A stretch of DNA of 64,000 nucleotides from Cytophagales bacterium CG12_big_fil_rev_8_21_14_0_65_40_12 (GCA_002786855.1 PCUU01000026.1:1-64000); one strand, 5' to 3'; positions 28,501-38,248 are shown, numbered from the stretch's first letter. Program-made: numbers and translations. The notes: a model not told the origin generated them from the sequence alone.

Positions 28501-29039
28501 GACAAACCAATGGCTTGAGGCGCCATGCCCTTGGCATTGGTGTTTACCCCACTCGCCAAAATGGTGCCCATGACGTGAGTAGCATGATTACTAATGCCAA
28601 ATTCGTTACCATCACTGGTCAATATTCTTCCAATATATTCTTGATGGCTTTCTCTTGCATATCCTCCATCCCAGACTCCAATCTTTATTCCGTTACCCGT
28701 CAAATTCAAACCTAAATTTCCTCCAGAATGTAGTTGATTAGTACCCAAAGTCTCAGCCGCCCCTTTGTTATAAGTTACCGTATATTCTGGTAGTCCATTG
28801 ACGATATCATACATTACAGCAAGCCGATCATCATCTAAGATAAGCGTCCGATTGGCAGACTTATTGGTTTTCAAATACGCTTCAATCCGAGCGCTTCTTG
28901 CCGCCCTATCGTTATTGAATGATTTAATCATCTCCTGAAGTTCTATCGCTTCTTGAGCATTGGAAGTGAAGACAACCATGCTGGATAAATAAACAACAAA
29001 GACAATGAATAAACTCTGAATAGTTAATTTCCTTCTCAT
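25569..29039 (-). CDS. Subtilisin-like S8 peptidase with type-A T9SS sorting domain
   Basis: An 1156-aa secreted serine protease. The signal peptide ends near residue 28. The catalytic triad is D124 (GVWDGG), H155 (NHATHVMG) and S357 (GTSMSAP), with oxyanion N265 (SAGND). A proprotein-convertase-like/Ig region and a repetitive beta-helix-like stretch (about residues 590-890) follow, then a PKD domain with WEWDFGDGATS (about 940-1010). The C-terminal 80 or so residues (LYPNPSNKDFEI...GIYLIKL) are the type-A CTD that routes cargo through T9SS. TATTTTTG at 29051-29044 lies just upstream of the start. Confidence 0.95.
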   Translation of the reverse strand: MRRKLTIQSLFIVFVVYLSSMVVFTSNAQEAIELQEMIKSFNNDRAARSARIEAYLKTNKSANRTLILDDDRLAVMYDIVNGLPEYTVTYNKGAAETLGTNQLHSGGNLGLNLTGNGIKIGVWDGGYARESHQEYIGRILTSDGNEFGISNHATHVMGTILASGVNTNAKGMAPQAIGLSYGFNSDLLEMTAVALTPTDNLILSNHSYGTLAGWNFNNNAWTWFGDASISEDEDWKFGFYNATARDWDELAHKAPFYTIVKSAGNDRSDAGNGTRPADGPFDIISTYGTAKNIITVGAVQKINGGYDGLNSVVMSSFSGWGPTDDGRIKPDIVGAGVAISSAYSSADDAYGNLQGTSMSAPNVTGSIALLQELHSKLNGGQFMRSATVKSLIFHTANEAGAAGPDYIYGWGVMNTEAAARLLLQQNGFNKVIKEVSLNDGDNYELLFTPKENTEVKATIVWTDLPGSPPPVSLDPIKLMLVNDLDMRISDGTTTQLPWILDPSNPGAGATLGDNFRDNSEQIVFTPTSAAPQSLVVSHKFPLLGGSQRFSIILTYESATIQSSNYYWIGKSGGSWTDPSNWSNTSGGTTASTIPSANDLVFFDENSFDQSQNKLITIGANQEVGTLVWLSSENVAVNMNNSSLKVNGDLILSNELVSISNGTIILGKGNSPTHRLVQNGVDLTGVNLVLDANDATWNLLGSLILGDLNIISGNLAIENSTVTLNTLSATATSPLNVSFMGSTLDLKVKLDISNPQLSYFDEGSTINISTGQQVEFIAGGVDSKSTFNVKGELSISGTSNVLDSVSIHSSGILKLTDDIEISSLTISEAGNLILSGGKKLDLINNFVASGNAENPVVISNAGSGNAAIQLDGHRVICLDFLSISNVDFAGTASITTGVNSTLVNANNWQNVSCENVLFPDFSFDYTCQNALTTFIDNSTGSIDSWEWDFGDGATSTDQNPVHQYLQTGAYNVTLVVKEGDIEISFVAPIEITENSLNPNSIVNNDGVLASQQSATSFQWYKDGVKVEGATARTFDSQNIEGTYFVVTFNSDCSLKSSDFVLLVNATDDEIALINRSTRLYPNPSNKDFEIDMVNDYFGKVQIEIIDMNGKSQLDNEDFKNSQEFKRRFDTSKFSKGIYLIKLSLGSEFVVQKKLIIN

Positions 29040-29218
29040 TCCTCAAAAATATAGTTTGATTTCAAAAGCCGTAATAAAATAAACGAAAATCATTATAACG
29101 ATAACGCAATCCCAGGCTTGTAGTTTGTTTTGGATTGGTAAATATATCAATTCTTAATTGGGACTTACCTCCGCTGTTCATCTAAAAACTTCCCAAAATA
29201 GCAGGCTACCCAAGCCCT

Positions 29219-29250
29219 AAAAAAAAAGGCTCCGATAAATCGGAGCCTTT
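29219..29250 (-). terminator. Intrinsic terminator of the SusCD operon
   Basis: Stem AGGCTCCGAT/ATCGGAGCCT with a two-base loop. On the minus strand it is followed by T9 (A9 at 29219-29227). It ends the operon 34592-29270 and insulates the peptidase gene downstream. Confidence 0.88.
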
Positions 29251-29269
29251 TATTAATATTTGAACTCGA

Positions 29270-30112
29270 TTATTGAGGTGTCAATACAACGTTACCAGTA
29301 TCTCCCCAAGTATTACTCCAAGTTAAGGTAATAACCCCAGTTGCAGCATTTCTAGTAGAGTTGATAGTAAATGGATCACCAAAACGATCTTGATTACCCA
29401 AACCAGCACCAGAAACTCTATCACAAATATCTCTCAATCTACCAGTTGGTGTAGTATCACCATATCCTTGATCATAAAGACCGAAAGAAATGTCGTTGAT
29501 CGCATATACACCCGCAGTAGCTGTTGGAGTGAAAGTGATTACAGAGGCAATATCAGAGTATGTCCCTGCTGAACCTCCAGAACCATCACCAAAGTCACCT
29601 GATGCTAACGCATTGTAAGTACCACCAATGTCTGAATTACAAGTAATCTGAATTCTGTGAGTAGCCTGACTAAGTCTAGGCTCTAGATTTACAGAAGATG
29701 ACACTAATCTGATCACAATATCGAAAGTCTCACCTGCTTCAATACCATCAACGATGATATCAATTGGTAAATTTACAACATTCTCACCAGCAGGAATTGT
29801 TACAGAAGTACTGTTCACTACATAATGCACATTGGCAATAGCAGTAGTTGAAGCTGCAACAATCTCATATGTTACATTAACATCAGTAGACAACGGAGCA
29901 GAAGCCAAATTCAATTTAAATCCACTTGGTTTATTATTTCCGTTGTTTTCTCTCAAATAAGAGTACACTCTTCTCGCACTTGGTGCTGTCGCAGCATCCA
30001 ATTCTACAAAAGATTCTGAGAAAAGAGTAGAAGATCCAGGCTCATCACAACTCGTAACAACGAGCAATGCAGCCAATATATAGGTTAATAAATTTAGTTT
30101 TTTCATTTTCAA
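29270..30112 (-). CDS. Surface lipoprotein of the SusCD operon
   Basis: A 280-aa lipoprotein with the lipobox LLVVTSC (cysteine near residue 22). An N-terminal Calx-beta/DUF1735-like region (VTIPAGENVVNLPIDIIVDG) is followed by a beta-rich C-terminal domain. It lies 6 bp behind susD, where SusE/F-like substrate-binding lipoproteins usually sit, so binding the transported nutrient outside the cell is a fair inference. It lacks carbohydrate-enzyme motifs. Confidence 0.8.
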   Translation of the reverse strand: MKMKKLNLLTYILAALLVVTSCDEPGSSTLFSESFVELDAATAPSARRVYSYLRENNGNNKPSGFKLNLASAPLSTDVNVTYEIVAASTTAIANVHYVVNSTSVTIPAGENVVNLPIDIIVDGIEAGETFDIVIRLVSSSVNLEPRLSQATHRIQITCNSDIGGTYNALASGDFGDGSGGSAGTYSDIASVITFTPTATAGVYAINDISFGLYDQGYGDTTPTGRLRDICDRVSGAGLGNQDRFGDPFTINSTRNAATGVITLTWSNTWGDTGNVVLTPQ

Positions 30113-30118
30113 TTAATC

Positions 30119-31540
30119 TTAGTAACCAGGGTTTTGAACCAATAGGGTATTATTTCCAAGTGCGTTATCTGGGATTGGTGCCAACACTCTAAAATCAGTA
30201 TAAGGCACTGGATTTCCACCTTGTGCAGCTGCTTTTGTAATGTCTAGTCCAAGTCTCTTAAAGTCAAAGAATCTATGTCCTTCCAATACTAACTCAACTC
30301 TTCTTTCATTCATGATCAATGAAATTAAAGCTGCTCCAGTGTCAGTAGAATTAGCTAAACCTCTGTTCGTTCTTAGTCTATTGATATGCGTTAAGGCAGC
30401 ACCATCGTTTCCTGAACGGGCTCTTCCTTCCGCAGCGATCAATAGCATTTCAGAATATCGAATGATTGGAATGTGTTCTCTAAAACCTCCAAGCTCACCA
30501 TTCCATTTTCTGGCTTCCCAGTTATTTGGTCCAGTGGTAGCTACCCAAAGATCTCTACGAACATCACCTGGCTCGTAAGCTGCAAGTAATTCAACAGAAG
30601 CTCTTAACACGCCCTGTGCAGAATTCAAACCTCTACTTGGATCGTTTGTATTCGTCATTGATGCCAATGAGTTGTTTACACCGTCTACAGTAGACCAATC
30701 CAAAGTTGAAATATTGAATGCCATAATGGCCTCAGGATGATTTGCAGCAGCAAATGTACCAACGTAATCCGCAGCGTTAGAAAGCGTAGCACTAGTTTCA
30801 GTCATTACCTCTTCAGCCAATTGAGCTGCAGTAGCAAAACTTCCCTCGTATAGGTTCACTCTGGCCAATAAGGCTTTCGCAGCAGAACTAGTTGGAAGAT
30901 AAGGGCTGTTTGTACTAGTAGCAGGTAAAAGTGAAATAGCACTTTGCAAATCAGCCTTTACCAATGAATATACTTCAGTATTGGTAGCTCTAGCTGTTTC
31001 AACAATGTTTGAAGTTCCAAGCACTGCCTCAGGAGAAATAACCACGGCTGTGTTAAAGCCTGCCACTTCTCTGCTTGGCTCGTAGCCATATACTCTCGCC
31101 AAATCAAAGTAAGCCAAAGCTCTTGCAAATTTAGCTTGACCTTCTAACAGACTTGCTCTAGCAGGATCTTCAGCTGCCAAATCAGGCAATACTGCCAAGG
31201 CAATATTCACGTCATTGATGATCTGATAACCTACAGTGTAAATGTTATTGTGTGCTCTTGCGGCATTCACCAGCTGAGTCACATAACGGCCTGTATTGTT
31301 CAAAAGATTCACGTTGTCGGCTAGGGCATCTTCATTCAAAATGAATTGCTGACCATAATAACCAAAACCATGAAACCTGTTATAAGCTGAGGCCACATGA
31401 CTTGAAACACCGTTCAAATCAGAAAGTGCGATGTCTCTAGTTAATCTATCCTTTGGCTCTGGCTCAAGGAAAGAAAAGTCCTCGCAGCTGTATACAGTTG
31501 CGATAAGTAATAGGGTAAATATTGATAATACTTTTTTCAT
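30119..31540 (-). CDS. SusD/RagB family nutrient-binding lipoprotein
   Basis: A 473-aa lipoprotein (lipobox near residues 16-19, ATVYSC). It starts with FLEPEPKDRLT and has a TPR-like helical core, including LARALAYFDLARVYG. The C-terminal RagB/SusD signature (RYSEMLLIAAEGRAR, HINRLRTNRG, LVLEGHRFFDFKRLG) is clear. SusD lids the SusC transporter and captures oligosaccharide or peptide at the cell surface. It lies 13 bp after susC. Confidence 0.95.
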   Translation of the reverse strand: MKKVLSIFTLLLIATVYSCEDFSFLEPEPKDRLTRDIALSDLNGVSSHVASAYNRFHGFGYYGQQFILNEDALADNVNLLNNTGRYVTQLVNAARAHNNIYTVGYQIINDVNIALAVLPDLAAEDPARASLLEGQAKFARALAYFDLARVYGYEPSREVAGFNTAVVISPEAVLGTSNIVETARATNTEVYSLVKADLQSAISLLPATSTNSPYLPTSSAAKALLARVNLYEGSFATAAQLAEEVMTETSATLSNAADYVGTFAAANHPEAIMAFNISTLDWSTVDGVNNSLASMTNTNDPSRGLNSAQGVLRASVELLAAYEPGDVRRDLWVATTGPNNWEARKWNGELGGFREHIPIIRYSEMLLIAAEGRARSGNDGAALTHINRLRTNRGLANSTDTGAALISLIMNERRVELVLEGHRFFDFKRLGLDITKAAAQGGNPVPYTDFRVLAPIPDNALGNNTLLVQNPGY

Positions 31541-31553
31541 GATTCCTAATTAA

Positions 31554-34500
31554 TTAGAATTTAATTGAAACACCACCAGTGTATTGTCTACCAACAGGGA
31601 ACACTCCAAAAGTAGAAGGGGCATTGGCAGTTCTGTTGGTATCGCTATTATTAGTGATAACCTCTGGATCAATACCATCAAAGTTAGTCACTGTCAATAA
31701 GTTAACGGCAGTAACAAAGAAGCTTACATTGTTCATACCTATCTTAGTAGTGATTGCCTTTGGTAAATTGTAAGTCAGGGTTACTGTTTTCAATCTAGCA
31801 TAAGAAGCATCGGACATATATCTCGCAGTGTTGTTTCCACCTCCTGGCGTAGCAGAATTGATACCATCAATTACACCCCCTTGGAATGGACGACCAGTAG
31901 TCGTAACATCACCTGGTTGTTTCCAATAATTAAGATTTCTTCTTAACTGATTGTTCTCAGCGTTACCTTGACGATCCAAGTTGAACAAGTCACCATTAAT
32001 GGCCTCGTTGCCTCCTTGGAACTGAATTAAGAAATCCAATGACAAGTTTTTGTAGCTCACGGTGTTCGTTAAACCACCATAATAATCAGCGATTGGAGAT
32101 CCAATGATATAACCATCTGCTAAACCAAGATTACCATAGGTAAGATCACCTTGTCTGTCATAATACAATTCTCTACCGTTAGCAGGATTGATACCAGCAT
32201 AATTAACACCCCAAATGAAACTAATGGGTTGTCCTACAATTAGAGTATTAACCCCTAATGTATCTACGCCACCTGGTAAAGACAACACTTCATTTCTTTG
32301 GAAAGTAATGTTGAAACCTGAGCTCCATCTGAAATCACCAGCATCTACGTTCACAGATTGAATTTCGATTTCAATACCTTCAGATCTTACTTCACCTACG
32401 TTACCTCTGATAGAAGAGAAACCTGATTCAATTGGAAGTGGTGTATTGAACAATTGATCCCCAGTGTCATTTCTAAAGAAATCAAAAGCACCAGAAATTC
32501 TATTATTTAAAATAGCGTAGTCAATACCGATGTTAGATTGTTTTGATCTCTCCCAAGTGATTTGGTCGTTGGCTAAGTTCAATACTTGGCCAGCAGTGCC
32601 TAAATATTGTCTTTGTGCAGAGAATGAAGGCACGGCCTCGAAATTGCCAAGACCATTGGAGTTACCCAATACACCATAGCTCAATCTTAATTTCAAATCA
32701 TTGAATAAAGACTGGTTAGCCATGAAGTTTTCTTCGATCAATCTCCAAGAAGCTCCAATAGAGTAGAATGTACCAACCCTGTTCTGCGCACCAAACCTTG
32801 AGCTACCGTCACGTCTGATAGTTCCATTCAAATAATACTTGTTCTTGTAGTTATAGCTACCTCTCATGAATACACCCGCTCTTGTGTAGTAAGACTCAGA
32901 TCCACTTGGAGCACCAAAATAATTAGTAGCTTGGCTTAATAATCTTAGCGCTTGGTTAGAGAAACCTCTTGCAGTTACACTTTCGAATGAGTTCAAAGAT
33001 TTGAAAATCTCACCACCGGCAATACCTGAAACAGTGTGATCACCATATACTTTGTTGAAATTCAAAGTACCACTAGCATTGTAATTCAAGAATTTTTGGT
33101 TTTGATTGAATACTTGTCCACCAGTTGCTGCAAAAACAGGGATTGTAGCTGGTCTTTCGTTGATAGACTTGGTAGCCGCCCAGTCAATACCACCTAATGC
33201 GTTAAAAGTAAAGGCATCAGAAATTTTGTATTGAATGTTCATTGTTCCTTGTACTTGTCCACCATCGTTTTCTCTTCTCTCTTGTTGCACACCTTGAAGG
33301 ATGTTATAACCGAATAAGTGAGAACCTGGGGCTGCCACTGGATAAGGATTGAAATTACCGTTTTCATCCAATGCTGGAGAATTAGGCTGTGAAGTAAAAG
33401 CTGCTTGGAATGGACCGTTTACGAAGTTACCGTTGGCGATTGAACCAAATTGTGTTTGTCTTGAAACACCCAAAGAAGTAGTAACTTTTACTCTGTCATT
33501 CGCTTGATGAGTCACGTTCAATCTTAAAGTTTGACGCTCCCAATCTGATTGAATGATAAATGCTTCTTGCATCTCTGTAGAAACTGACATATAAAATTGA
33601 GTCTTCTCGTCACCACCAGATAAACGTGCATTGGCAGAGTACATAGAACCTGTTCTGAATAGTGCATCAGCCCAATCATAGTTGTTCAATGTTGATGGAT
33701 CGTTTGGATTACCATATAAGGCATGAGACGTTGCGGCAGACTGTCCAGCATTCACATAAGCAGCTTCTTTGATAGTAGCAAGCTCTTGTGCGTTCATCAT
33801 GTCATACAAATTCAAAGGAGTAGAATAACCACCTTGGAAAGAAACAGAAAGCTCACTTTGGTTGGCTTTACCTCTCTTAGTAGTAATTACCACAACACCG
33901 TTTGCAGCTTGAGCTCCATAAATGGCAGCAGCAGCCGCATCTTTCAACACTTCAATAGAAGCGATATCGTCTGAGTTCAAACCTGCTAAAGCGTTGTTTG
34001 AAGCTTGACCAGCTATATTACCTGAAATTGCTTGCACACCATCGATGATATAAAGCGGAGTGTTGTTAGCCAATGAACTTTGTCCACGAATTTGGAAACT
34101 CAAGGCACCACCTGGTTGTCCAGATGCAGCCTGTACTTGAACACCCGCAATTCTACCTTGTACAGCTCTATCGAAAGATTGTAAAGGAAGATTTTCGATG
34201 TCTTCTGCTTTCACTTGAGCAATTGCACCAGTAATGTCTCTTTTAACCTCAACACCATAACCAGTTACAACAACCTCTCCTAGAGAAGTTACATCTGGCT
34301 GCATAGGCACGTTGATGATTGTTTGATTACCAATTACAATCTCTTGAGTTACATAACCCAAGAAGCGGAATATCAGCGTTCCGCCATCTGCTGGCACTGA
34401 TAGTCTGTAAGTACCGTCCACTTCGGTGGCAACACCGGTATTAGTACCTTTTAACAAAACTGTTACCTGTGGCAAAGGTAGGCCGTCATCGGCTCCTGTT

Positions 34501-34592
34501 ACCTTACCGGAAACAGTTCTTTCTTGTGCTGACACTGCTAAAGAAAATAGCATGAACGTCAACATAAAACAACTGAGTAAAATCCTCTTCAT
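31554..34592 (-). CDS. SusC/RagA family TonB-linked outer membrane transporter
   Basis: A 1012-aa TonB-dependent receptor. After the signal peptide a carboxypeptidase-regulatory-like domain (VSGKVTGADDGLPLPQVTVL) is followed by the conserved VVVTGYGVEVKRDITGA, the plug (IRGQSSLANNTPLYIIDG; SIEVLKDAAAAAIYGAQAANG) and a 22-strand-type barrel ending in aromatic FVTAVNLLT and VSIKF. With SusD it forms a substrate-importing pair. The substrate is not readable from sequence. No glycoside hydrolase or regulator is adjacent; the nearest secreted enzyme is the S8 peptidase. Confidence 0.96.
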   Translation of the reverse strand: MKRILLSCFMLTFMLFSLAVSAQERTVSGKVTGADDGLPLPQVTVLLKGTNTGVATEVDGTYRLSVPADGGTLIFRFLGYVTQEIVIGNQTIINVPMQPDVTSLGEVVVTGYGVEVKRDITGAIAQVKAEDIENLPLQSFDRAVQGRIAGVQVQAASGQPGGALSFQIRGQSSLANNTPLYIIDGVQAISGNIAGQASNNALAGLNSDDIASIEVLKDAAAAAIYGAQAANGVVVITTKRGKANQSELSVSFQGGYSTPLNLYDMMNAQELATIKEAAYVNAGQSAATSHALYGNPNDPSTLNNYDWADALFRTGSMYSANARLSGGDEKTQFYMSVSTEMQEAFIIQSDWERQTLRLNVTHQANDRVKVTTSLGVSRQTQFGSIANGNFVNGPFQAAFTSQPNSPALDENGNFNPYPVAAPGSHLFGYNILQGVQQERRENDGGQVQGTMNIQYKISDAFTFNALGGIDWAATKSINERPATIPVFAATGGQVFNQNQKFLNYNASGTLNFNKVYGDHTVSGIAGGEIFKSLNSFESVTARGFSNQALRLLSQATNYFGAPSGSESYYTRAGVFMRGSYNYKNKYYLNGTIRRDGSSRFGAQNRVGTFYSIGASWRLIEENFMANQSLFNDLKLRLSYGVLGNSNGLGNFEAVPSFSAQRQYLGTAGQVLNLANDQITWERSKQSNIGIDYAILNNRISGAFDFFRNDTGDQLFNTPLPIESGFSSIRGNVGEVRSEGIEIEIQSVNVDAGDFRWSSGFNITFQRNEVLSLPGGVDTLGVNTLIVGQPISFIWGVNYAGINPANGRELYYDRQGDLTYGNLGLADGYIIGSPIADYYGGLTNTVSYKNLSLDFLIQFQGGNEAINGDLFNLDRQGNAENNQLRRNLNYWKQPGDVTTTGRPFQGGVIDGINSATPGGGNNTARYMSDASYARLKTVTLTYNLPKAITTKIGMNNVSFFVTAVNLLTVTNFDGIDPEVITNNSDTNRTANAPSTFGVFPVGRQYTGGVSIKF

Positions 34593-34736
34593 ATTGCTTT
34601 GTTTAAGTTAGAATGTTTAAAATAGTTTATTTGTATGCTTACTGAACAGCGAATGTAAGGCATTTCCCTTATTCTGCAATTCAAAATTTTAAAGATTTTT
34701 TAAACGGCAGTTAACATTTATTAACGCAGATTCTTT

Positions 34737-36647
34737 CTAATTAAGCCCTTTTTGCAGATTTAAGATGATGAGTTCAATCCTTCTATTCTTGCTGTTTTGA
34801 TCTGAAATTGGGGTATTCTGAAGTAATTGACTTTCTCCATATCCCTTATAGACCAAGCGCTCGGCTGGTATTTTTTTGTTAATAAAAAAGTCATAGACTG
34901 ACTTTGCTCTTTCAGTTGAAAGGTTCAAATTATAGTCCTCTGCGCCTATGCTATCGGTGTGACCTCCAATTTCAATCACTAAGTCCGGATTATCTTTCAA
35001 AAATTCAACCGCAATCTGTAGTTCCTTGGTGGCTGTTTTGCTTAGTTCCGCACTATTTAGGTCGAAAAGTATGTCATTCAAGACGATTCTCTCGCCTACT
35101 TTAATGGGTTGAAGATAAATGGTGGCGTCATTTTTTTCTTGCCAAAGGTCTGTCAGATTACTCTTATATAGTAGGTAACCTCTTCGTCTCAAATAAATGT
35201 TAGCCATTGATTCTTTAGGAAATACCAAATTGAATCTGCCCGACTCAAAATCTGAATAAGTCCTTGAGATAATTGAATCGCTTTGAATATCAGCTACAAA
35301 AACCTCGGCCAGTACAGGTGTACTGTCTGCGGCACTTAACACCAATCCTCTTTTATAATCTACAAGGTTTTTTGGAATGAATTCTTCCGGAAGTTTAAAC
35401 TTAAAAAGCTCAGATACTCCACCGAATTGATTATCGCTGTAGTAAGCCCAACCATCTAGGCTAATGGTATAGCCCACTTGATTGCGATGGTTATTGATTG
35501 GATAACCTAAGTTTTTAACTTCAGCCCAGGTTCCGTTGTGGTTTTCAGTTGTATACAGGTCATATCCACCAAATCCCAGCCTTCCCCTCGAAGCAAAATA
35601 GAGGTTAACTCCATTGGGATGTATATAAGGTGAGCAATCATCGAAGCGCGTATTGATTGATTCTCCTAAGTTTTCGGACTCTGTCCATTTGCCATTGACT
35701 TTTTTAGATTGCCAAAGGTCCTGGCCACCCATTCCATTAGGTCGGCTACTCACAAAATAAAGCAAGCGCCCATCTTGCGATAAAGAAGGTTGTGATTCCC
35801 AATGAATCGTATTTACAGCCCTGCCCAAGTTTTTCGGGACAGTCCAATCGCTGCCTTCTTTATAACTCACGTATAAATCGCAGCTACCTAAACCATCAGG
35901 GGCATTGCAGGCAGTATAAACAAGGGTGTTGCCATCCGCAGAAATGGAGGCGGTCCCTTCGTTTCTATCTGAATTAATTTTTTTTGAAATACTCACAGGA
36001 GTTTGCCACGATTCGCCCTGCTTTTTAGAAAAATACAAATTTTCATCTCCAAGGCCTTGTCTTTCTCTAACCGTAAAAACCAACATACCTGAAGCTGTAA
36101 TGGAAGGAAAATATTGTTGCCCTTGCTTATTCAGTGGGTCTGGAAGTTTTTCAAATTCGATATCCAATGTTTTCGCCTTTTCTTGAATGGCATAATCAAT
36201 AGAGGAGGCAACTAAATTAAATAGTGTCTCATCCACATTTTGGACTTTACCTTCGATTTGATCTTTGAGTCCTTTAGCTCTTTCATATTCTCCATTTGAA
36301 AACATAAAAAAAGCAGCATCGGCAAGCATTCGGTTTTTAAACTCTTGATCTACCTTGGACTTATATTTTTCATAAACACCAAGAGCCACTTCAATTTCAC
36401 CTCTTTTAATGAGCACCTGATGCAAAAGCAAAACGGCTTCATCAAAACTATCATCGCGTTGAAGTATCTCTTGTAGCAAGTCATGCGACTTGAAAAAATT
36501 TCCTACATGGTCAAATTCCTGGGCTTGCTTAAAAAGTTCTAGTGCTTTTCGGTTTCGAGAATGGAGTTTATTCTCCTCTTGTTGACCTTGAGTAAATAGA
36601 CAAATACTTAAAAGGAATATGGTTAGAAAATACTTCAATAGAATCAC
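34737..36647 (-). CDS. OmpA-family protein with TPR and PD40 propeller (PorE-like)
   Basis: A 636-aa exported protein. TPR-like helices (about residues 25-130) are followed by WD40/PD40 propeller repeats (about 170-400, e.g. GTASISADGNTLVYTA) and a carboxypeptidase-regulatory-like segment. The C-terminal OmpA peptidoglycan-binding domain (IEIGGHTDSIGAEDYNLNLS...NRRIELII) ends the protein. This order is that of PorE, a T9SS component anchored to peptidoglycan, though Cytophagales carry paralogues. The start overlaps the queE stop (TAGTG); GTG 36647 or TTG 36638 (then MKYFLTIFLLSICLFTQG, a better signal peptide) are the options, with no ATG. Confidence 0.88.
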   Translation of the reverse strand: MILLKYFLTIFLLSICLFTQGQQEENKLHSRNRKALELFKQAQEFDHVGNFFKSHDLLQEILQRDDSFDEAVLLLHQVLIKRGEIEVALGVYEKYKSKVDQEFKNRMLADAAFFMFSNGEYERAKGLKDQIEGKVQNVDETLFNLVASSIDYAIQEKAKTLDIEFEKLPDPLNKQGQQYFPSITASGMLVFTVRERQGLGDENLYFSKKQGESWQTPVSISKKINSDRNEGTASISADGNTLVYTACNAPDGLGSCDLYVSYKEGSDWTVPKNLGRAVNTIHWESQPSLSQDGRLLYFVSSRPNGMGGQDLWQSKKVNGKWTESENLGESINTRFDDCSPYIHPNGVNLYFASRGRLGFGGYDLYTTENHNGTWAEVKNLGYPINNHRNQVGYTISLDGWAYYSDNQFGGVSELFKFKLPEEFIPKNLVDYKRGLVLSAADSTPVLAEVFVADIQSDSIISRTYSDFESGRFNLVFPKESMANIYLRRRGYLLYKSNLTDLWQEKNDATIYLQPIKVGERIVLNDILFDLNSAELSKTATKELQIAVEFLKDNPDLVIEIGGHTDSIGAEDYNLNLSTERAKSVYDFFINKKIPAERLVYKGYGESQLLQNTPISDQNSKNRRIELIILNLQKGLN

Positions 36648-37264
36648 TAAGGTATATTCATAAACTTATGAGTTTGTAGCGATATTTTCCACTTCGGGTT
36701 ATTTTTTACGTATTCGATTACTTCTGGAAGCATTTTGTCGGACTTGTCCCATTCAGGTTGCATATATAAGATACAATCCTTGCGCACTTTGGCAGCATGA
36801 CCTTCGGCCCAGGCAAAATCACTCCTATTATATATAATGACTTTCAACTCATCGGCAGCCTCGTAAAACTCCTCTTTAGGCGCCATGAATTTCTTGGGAG
36901 AAAAACACAGCCAATCCCATTCACCAGAAAGTGGATGTGCCCCTGAAGTCTCAATATTTGTTTTGAAGCCTTCAGCATGAAGTCGACTTGTTAAATCTGT
37001 CAAATCATACATTAAAGGTTCGCCTCCCGTAACGACTGCTAATCGAGCAGGATGGGATAAAGCGCCTTCAAGAATTTCGTCAATTGATTGTTTTGGCCAA
37101 CGGTCAGCATCCCAAGAATCCTTGACATCGCACCAAACACAGCCGACATCGCAACCTCCTAAACGAATAAAATAAGCGGGATTTCCAGTGAAGTGACCTT
37201 CACCTTGAATTGTATAAAAAGCCTCCATAAGCGGAAGCTTGAGCGTTTCATTAATTACAGACAT
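36647..37264 (-). CDS. queE: 7-carboxy-7-deazaguanine synthase QueE
   Basis: A radical-SAM enzyme that contracts the ring of carboxytetrahydropterin to CDG in queuosine/preQ0 synthesis. The cluster motif CDVGCVWC (CX3CX2C) is in the N-terminal third, as in QueE, preceded by LMEAFYTIQGEGHFTGNPA, and TGGEPLMYD follows. 205 aa is normal. No other que gene is in the window. It overlaps the downstream OmpA gene by one base. Confidence 0.94.
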   Translation of the reverse strand: MSVINETLKLPLMEAFYTIQGEGHFTGNPAYFIRLGGCDVGCVWCDVKDSWDADRWPKQSIDEILEGALSHPARLAVVTGGEPLMYDLTDLTSRLHAEGFKTNIETSGAHPLSGEWDWLCFSPKKFMAPKEEFYEAADELKVIIYNRSDFAWAEGHAAKVRKDCILYMQPEWDKSDKMLPEVIEYVKNNPKWKISLQTHKFMNIP

Positions 37265-37366
37265 CTCAATTTTTTAAAGCAGGTGTTGAAACTGCTAGGT
37301 TAAAAGATCCTTAACATTTTGTTAAGTGACTTATTACGGATTCTTTCGCTTCGCTCAGAATTACGG

Positions 37367-38248
37367 TTAAACAAGCTTTTGATTAGTCAAATAAGTATTC
37401 CAAAGCAATGAAGCAATTGTCATTGGACCAACACCGCCTGGCACTGGGGTGATGAAAGAACATTTTGGTGCTACTTCGTCAAACAAAACATCACCCTTCA
37501 ATTTAAAGCCTGACTTAGTTTCTGAAGACTCTACTCTATGAATACCAACATCAATTACGACAGCTCCTTCTTTCACCATTTCAGCAGAAACAAAGCCTTC
37601 TCGACCAATGGCTACGATTAATATATCCGCTTGGCGGGTGATCTCTGCTAAATTCTGAGTTCTGCTATGGCAAAGCGTAACCGTTGAATTACCTGGATTG
37701 CTATTTCTGGACATCAGCACACTGATTGGTGTTCCGACAGTATGACTTCTACCAATGACTACACAATGCTTACCTGAAGTTTCAATGCCATTTCTTTCAA
37801 GTAATAGCATCATCCCTTTTGGGGTCGCAGGCAGAAGTGTTGGTAAGTCCAGTAGCATTTTACCCAAGTTGGCTGGGTGAAATCCATCAACATCTTTGTG
37901 GGGCAATATGGCTTCAACGACTTTATGTTCATTGATATGCTTTGGCAAAGGCACTTGAACAATAAAACCGTCAATTTCAGGGTCATTATTCAATTTGTTC
38001 ACGGTGGCCAATACTTCTTCTTCCGAAGTATCTGCACTTAGATGAATTAAAGTTGAGCCAAAACCTATTTGCTCGCAGGCTTTAACTTTGGCATTGACGT
38101 AGGTAACGCTTGCGCCATCTTCGCCCACCAAAACCGCAGCAAGGTGAGGGACTTTTCCTCCCTTAGCTTTTATTTCGATTACCTTTTGAGCCAACTCATC
38201 TTTAATTGATTGAGCTGTCGCTTTTCCATCAAGTAATTGGTATGCCAT
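37367..38248 (-). CDS. folD: Methylenetetrahydrofolate dehydrogenase/cyclohydrolase FolD
   Basis: A bifunctional enzyme interconverting methylene-, methenyl- and 10-formyl-tetrahydrofolate. The substrate lysine lies in [13 protein letters not shown], followed by [12 protein letters not shown] and the C-terminal signature [18 protein letters not shown]. The NADP loop [10 protein letters not shown] is present. 293 aa is normal. It starts 2 bp after the lepA stop and is probably in the same operon. Confidence 0.97.
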   Translation of the reverse strand: MAYQLLDGKATAQSIKDELAQKVIEIKAKGGKVPHLAAVLVGEDGASVTYVNAKVKACEQIGFGSTLIHLSADTSEEEVLATVNKLNNDPEIDGFIVQVPLPKHINEHKVVEAILPHKDVDGFHPANLGKMLLDLPTLLPATPKGMMLLLERNGIETSGKHCVVIGRSHTVGTPISVLMSRNSNPGNSTVTLCHSRTQNLAEITRQADILIVAIGREGFVSAEMVKEGAVVIDVGIHRVESSETKSGFKLKGDVLFDEVAPKCSFITPVPGGVGPMTIASLLWNTYLTNQKLV

